Positions 60,796-64,000 of a DNA stretch of 64,000 nt are shown piece by piece (the first letter of the stretch is position 1; the number at the start of each line of letters is the position of its first letter). Source of the stretch: Vibrio crassostreae 9ZC13 (GTDB lineage: Bacteria; Pseudomonadota; Gammaproteobacteria; Enterobacterales; Vibrionaceae); NCBI RefSeq assembly GCF_000272045.2, contig NZ_AJYZ02000019.1, positions 62,001 to 126,000 on the forward strand, in the 5' to 3' direction. The notes below the pieces were generated by a model. That model saw only the letters and a list, made by a program, of their open reading frames with translations, ran no database searches and was not told the origin of the DNA. Both the position numbers and the translations under genes were made by a program.

Positions 60796-62607
60796 ATGAG
60801 CGAGCAAGAAAAACGTACGGTTGTTTCCGGCACAGTAACAATGACACCATCAGAAGCGTTCGTTGAAACTATGGTTGCTAATGATGTTACCGACATGTTC
60901 GGCATCATGGGGTCAGCATTTATGGACGCAATGGATATCTTTGCTCCTGCTGGCATTCGATTGGTCCCAGTAGTACACGAGCAAGGCGCTGCCCACATGG
61001 CAGATGGTTACTCTCGTGTATCTGGTCGCCACGGTGTGGTTATCGGGCAGAATGGCCCAGGTATCAGTAACTGTGTAACAGCAATTGCAGCTGCGTTCTG
61101 GGCACATAGCCCGGTCGTCATTGTGACGCCAGAGACAGGCACTAAAACAATGGGCTTAGGTGGTTTCCAAGAATGTAACCAGCTTCCAATGTTCCAAGAG
61201 TTTACTAAGTATCAAGGACACGTAACGCACCCAGATCGTATGGCGGAATACACAGGTCGATGCTTCGACCGTGCGATGAGTGAAATGGGTCCAACTCAAC
61301 TGAACATTCCACGTGACTATTTCTACGGTGAAACTCAAACCGAGATCCCTAAACCCGCGCGTTTAGACCGTGGTCCAGGTGGTGAGAAATCTCTGAATGA
61401 AGCAGCAGACCTGATAGCTGAAGCGAAATTCCCAGTCATCATTTCTGGTGGCGGTGTGGTAATGGCTGATGCAGTTCAAGAGTGTGCGGCACTGGCAGAA
61501 AGATTAGGCGCACCCGTAGTGAACAGCTACCTGCACAATGACTCGTTCCCTGCTAGTCACCCATTATGGTGTGGTCCTTTAGGCTACCAAGGTTCGAAAG
61601 CAGCAATGAAGTTGATGGCTCAAGCGGATGTGGTTATCGCTTTGGGTACACGTCTTGGTCCATTTGGTACGTTGCCTCAACATGGTATGGACTACTGGCC
61701 GAAGAACGCGAAAATCATTCAGATTGATGCCGACAACAAGATGCTAGGTCTGGTTAAGAAGATTTCAGTTGGTATCTGTGGTGATGCGAAAGCAGCTGCG
61801 GTTGCTCTATCTGAAAGATTGGAAGGCCGTGCATTGTTGTGTGATGACAATAAAGGCGCTCGTCAAGACACGGTCGCAACAGAGAAAGCACTTTGGGAAA
61901 AAGAGCTTGATGAGTGGACACACGAACGTGACTCGTTCAGCTTAGATATGATTGAGGAAAACTCACACGAGACTCCGTTCTCTGGTGGCGAATATCTACA
62001 CCCACGCCAAGTATTGCGTGAACTAGAAAAAGCGATGCCAGAAGACGTAATGGTCTCGACGGATATCGGTAACATCAACTCAGTGGCAAACAGCTACTTA
62101 CGCTTTGAAAAACCACGTAGCTTCTTTGCTGCAATGAGTTTCGGTAACTGTGGTTACGCATTCCCGACCATCATTGGTGCGAAAGCTGCGGCACCTCATC
62201 GTCCCGCTATTTCATATGCAGGCGACGGTGCGTGGGGCATGAGCTTGATGGAAACCATGACATGTGTTCGCCATAACATTCCAGTGACAGCCGTGGTATT
62301 CCACAACCGTCAATGGGGTGCGGAGAAGAAGAACCAAGTCGACTTCTACAACCGACGCTTTGTTGCCGGTGAGCTTGAAAACCAAAGCTTTGCAGAGATT
62401 GCACGAGCAATGGGTGCTGAAGGTATCACGGTTGATAAGCTTGAAGATGTAGGTCCAACCTTGCAAAAAGCCATCGACATGCAGATGAACGAAGGCAAAA
62501 CAACCATCATTGAAATCATGTGTACTCAGGAGTTGGGCGACCCGTTCCGCCGAGATGCACTATCAACACCGGTTCGTTTCTTAGATAAATACAAAGATTA
62601 CGTGTAA
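60796..62607 (+). CDS. xsc: Sulfoacetaldehyde acetyltransferase
   Basis: Thiamine-diphosphate enzyme that converts sulfoacetaldehyde and phosphate to acetyl phosphate and sulfite. The 603-residue length fits Xsc. The N-terminal domain has EQGAAHMADGYSRVSGRHGV with the catalytic Glu, then GPGISNCVTAIAAAFWAHSP; the ThDP/Mg site is SYAGDGAWGMSLMETMTCVR ending in HNRQWGAEKKNQ. The Glu-lined family features, such as GFQECNQLPMFQEFTKYQGH, are those of Xsc rather than acetolactate synthase. AAGGAG lies before the ATG. Preceded by candidate operators; the genes for making sulfoacetaldehyde are not in the window. Confidence 0.93.
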   Translation: MSEQEKRTVVSGTVTMTPSEAFVETMVANDVTDMFGIMGSAFMDAMDIFAPAGIRLVPVVHEQGAAHMADGYSRVSGRHGVVIGQNGPGISNCVTAIAAAFWAHSPVVIVTPETGTKTMGLGGFQECNQLPMFQEFTKYQGHVTHPDRMAEYTGRCFDRAMSEMGPTQLNIPRDYFYGETQTEIPKPARLDRGPGGEKSLNEAADLIAEAKFPVIISGGGVVMADAVQECAALAERLGAPVVNSYLHNDSFPASHPLWCGPLGYQGSKAAMKLMAQADVVIALGTRLGPFGTLPQHGMDYWPKNAKIIQIDADNKMLGLVKKISVGICGDAKAAAVALSERLEGRALLCDDNKGARQDTVATEKALWEKELDEWTHERDSFSLDMIEENSHETPFSGGEYLHPRQVLRELEKAMPEDVMVSTDIGNINSVANSYLRFEKPRSFFAAMSFGNCGYAFPTIIGAKAAAPHRPAISYAGDGAWGMSLMETMTCVRHNIPVTAVVFHNRQWGAEKKNQVDFYNRRFVAGELENQSFAEIARAMGAEGITVDKLEDVGPTLQKAIDMQMNEGKTTIIEIMCTQELGDPFRRDALSTPVRFLDKYKDYV

Positions 62608-63034
62608 GTCATAGGAAATTTGTCCGGCCGCAGATATCTCGAGAGTGTTAGAGGAAGTGCTATCGAGAATGTGGTCGGGCAATACCAACGGGTATTGGCA
62701 AGTACTTAGGTTAAGAACGTAAACGCTTAGTTCAATAATTTCCAGTTAAACATTAGAACACTAATTAAATGTTTATTAGGAACATAAGTGGTTCTAGCTA
62801 TATAAACTTTGTTACTCGCTATTATTAATCGACCATTAACTCATAGCTCCTTAGTGAATGGTTCTATTACTGATACTTGTTTATGAAGATATATACCTAT
62901 TATCATTTTAGAAAAATACAATAACGACACTCGTTGACTATTGGTCAATCGTTATTATTGGTTGGTTTTTATCATCGATTGATGGGGTTATTGATATTTG
63001 GATTTTACCGAATTTAAATTAAGTGAATCGTAGT
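62608..63034. other. AT-rich gap between xsc and the FRG gene, with a repeat copy
   Basis: Contains a short stem CAATACC/GGTATTG (62680-62697) without a T tract, possibly a weak terminator of xsc, and the first copy of the 17-base repeat at 62752-62768. The AT content rises sharply after about 62740. No reading frame of coding quality. Confidence 0.55.
62752..62768 (+). repeat. 17-bp direct repeat, left copy
   Basis: ATTAGAACACTAATTAA. An identical copy lies at 63917-63933, on the other side of the FRG gene. The unit contains an ATTAG/CTAAT inverted repeat with four bases between. Confidence 0.85.
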
Positions 63035-63850
63035 ATGCATGTTGTGAAAAATAAACATTATATAAGCTCACTCGAAGAGCTGTATAAAATAATCGATTCA
63101 CTTATTACAGAGTGTAGTGGGCATCGTGGTTTGATTTATAACGTGTGTGACTATGAGAATAATAACCTGATGCCAAGCTTAGGTCGCTCAAATCGAAAGA
63201 ATATTCGCCGTGTCGAACAAGAGCTTCTTAAGACCGTGAGAGTTTATGGCGGGCATTCGTTGAGTGCACACGAGATAAACGATTGGTTATTGATGTGTTT
63301 AGCCAAGAAACAGGGGTTTCCAACCCGTTTACTTGAGTGGACAGATAACCTGGTCAATGCGTTGTGGTCTGTGTGTCATAGCCAAAGCAAAGACTGTATC
63401 AATATTATTAAAGCCATTGATTATCATAAGGTTAGTGTTTTTAACTCACCATGTGACCTGAATAGAACTCAGATATTCAATGTGGCTGATTGTGATCAGC
63501 AAGAGCAACGCAAGGATAAGTGGTATTCCATTCACCCATTTAAGGAAGGTGGCAATGATGCCATTCAGCCTTGGTACGATGAGAAAGAATATTCAAACGG
63601 TCTAGTGTCCGTTCATATTCTTCCATCAGCGAAAGTAAACCTGATAAAGGAATTAACCTCCATGAATGTTTTAAATGAACCGACAAAATATATTGAAGAT
63701 AAACTGGATGATTTGAAAAATGAAGCCCATGTAGATGGTAATCAAGAAATTAATAAAGGTGAGGGTAATATCGAATTACAAGTTAATACTCATGATCGTC
63801 AGCTTGAGCAGTATGGCCGAAAGTACCATCAAGATTTTGACTTCGACTAA
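63035..63850 (+). CDS. FRG-domain protein
   Basis: A 271-residue protein with the FRG pattern: an HRGLIY core (position of the F-R-G motif) followed by LMPSLGRSNRKNIRRVEQEL, then WLLMCLAKKQGFPTRLLEWT and LVNALWSVC, the family GxPTRLLxW segment. FRG proteins are of unclear biochemistry and are common in mobile and defence islands. The C-terminus (about 200-271) is Lys/Glu/Asp-rich and non-globular in look. An in-frame GTG at 63023 precedes the ATG at 63035; neither has a good ribosome site. AT-rich codons set it apart from its neighbours, suggesting acquisition. Confidence 0.8.
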   Translation: MHVVKNKHYISSLEELYKIIDSLITECSGHRGLIYNVCDYENNNLMPSLGRSNRKNIRRVEQELLKTVRVYGGHSLSAHEINDWLLMCLAKKQGFPTRLLEWTDNLVNALWSVCHSQSKDCINIIKAIDYHKVSVFNSPCDLNRTQIFNVADCDQQEQRKDKWYSIHPFKEGGNDAIQPWYDEKEYSNGLVSVHILPSAKVNLIKELTSMNVLNEPTKYIEDKLDDLKNEAHVDGNQEINKGEGNIELQVNTHDRQLEQYGRKYHQDFDFD

Positions 63851-63916
63851 AGTCTAGTATTTCTAATTATTTTATTTAGACCTCGTATAAATATAGTGAG
63901 TGACTGTGTAAATAAA

Positions 63917-63933
63917 ATTAGAACACTAATTAA
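63917..63933 (+). repeat. 17-bp direct repeat, right copy
   Basis: Identical to 62752-62768; lies 66 bases after the FRG stop. Flanks beyond the 17 bases differ between copies. Confidence 0.85.
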
Positions 63934-64000
63934 TTTATAAAAAGATGAAATCTGTGAGCTTAAAGATTGTTTATAAAGTAACTCGAAGTTAGAGTGGCGA

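Noticed and set aside
62680..62697. CAATACC/GGTATTG stem as terminator of xsc
   Set aside because: Seven pairs only and no T tract on either strand; noted in the gap entry but not called.

Overview
The window reads as a stretch of a Vibrio genome, probably the second chromosome. The evidence is a LuxM/LuxN quorum-sensing pair nearly identical in architecture and motifs to that of Vibrio harveyi, a complete malK/malEFG locus, a pstSCAB operon without phoU, a Bat (VWA/TPR) operon, and many GGDEF and chemoreceptor genes. Base composition is moderate and even, apart from an AT-rich right end. There are no rRNA or tRNA genes, insertion sequences or CRISPR arrays. The species is not identified; all identifications rest on remembered family motifs, not on database searches.

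Layout. 1-1.2 kb: 5' part of a chemoreceptor gene (minus strand). 1.6-5.4 kb: phosphate ABC transporter pstSCAB behind a PhoB-box-like array, with a hairpin attenuator after pstS. 5.5-7.7 kb: a diguanylate cyclase with GAF-like sensor regions. 7.8-14.8 kb: a minus-strand operon moxR, DUF58, DUF4381, batA, batBC fusion, batD; the batBC product carries a 19-residue polyglutamine tract and seven GQQ repeats. 15-17.5 kb: a full chemoreceptor and a small acidic protein. 17.8-23.4 kb: malK divergent from malEFG with MalT-box-like motifs between them. 23.9-34.5 kb: thioesterase, EamA exporter with divergent AraC regulator, an AttH/ABC exporter-type operon, an unlisted 27-codon hydrophobic ORF with its own terminator, and a periplasmic 5'-nucleotidase. 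34.8-42.3 kb: MDR reductase with PhyH dioxygenase, GGDEF protein, EamA, MFS, and a kduD plus RpiB-like isomerase pair for unsaturated uronate catabolism. 42.4-46.2 kb: luxM-luxN. 46.9-48 kb: a cystatin-like lipoprotein and an ADP-ribosyltransferase-like small protein. 48.2-53.2 kb: the glyoxylate bypass (aceA, LysR regulator, glcB). 53.4-62.6 kb: an IclR-controlled sulfoacetaldehyde module (gabD-like dehydrogenase, pta, TauE/SafE exporter, xsc) with an orphan CobS/CobT-like AAA+/VWA pair. 63-63.9 kb: an FRG-domain gene flanked by a 17-bp direct repeat.

How the genes fit together. Xsc would split sulfoacetaldehyde into sulfite and acetyl phosphate, Pta would convert this to acetyl-CoA, the TauE/SafE protein would export sulfite, and the neighbouring aceA/glcB would let the cell grow on the resulting C2 units. 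The step that makes sulfoacetaldehyde (taurine transaminase or dehydrogenase) and its uptake system are not in the window. LuxM makes an acyl-homoserine lactone read by LuxN. The Bat operon is a MoxR/VWA envelope system of uncertain task. The best candidates for something undescribed are the 27-aa membrane ORF, the CobS/CobT-like pair without a CobN subunit in a sulfonate locus, the FRG gene between direct repeats, and the ART-like protein downstream of aceA behind two mutually exclusive hairpins.
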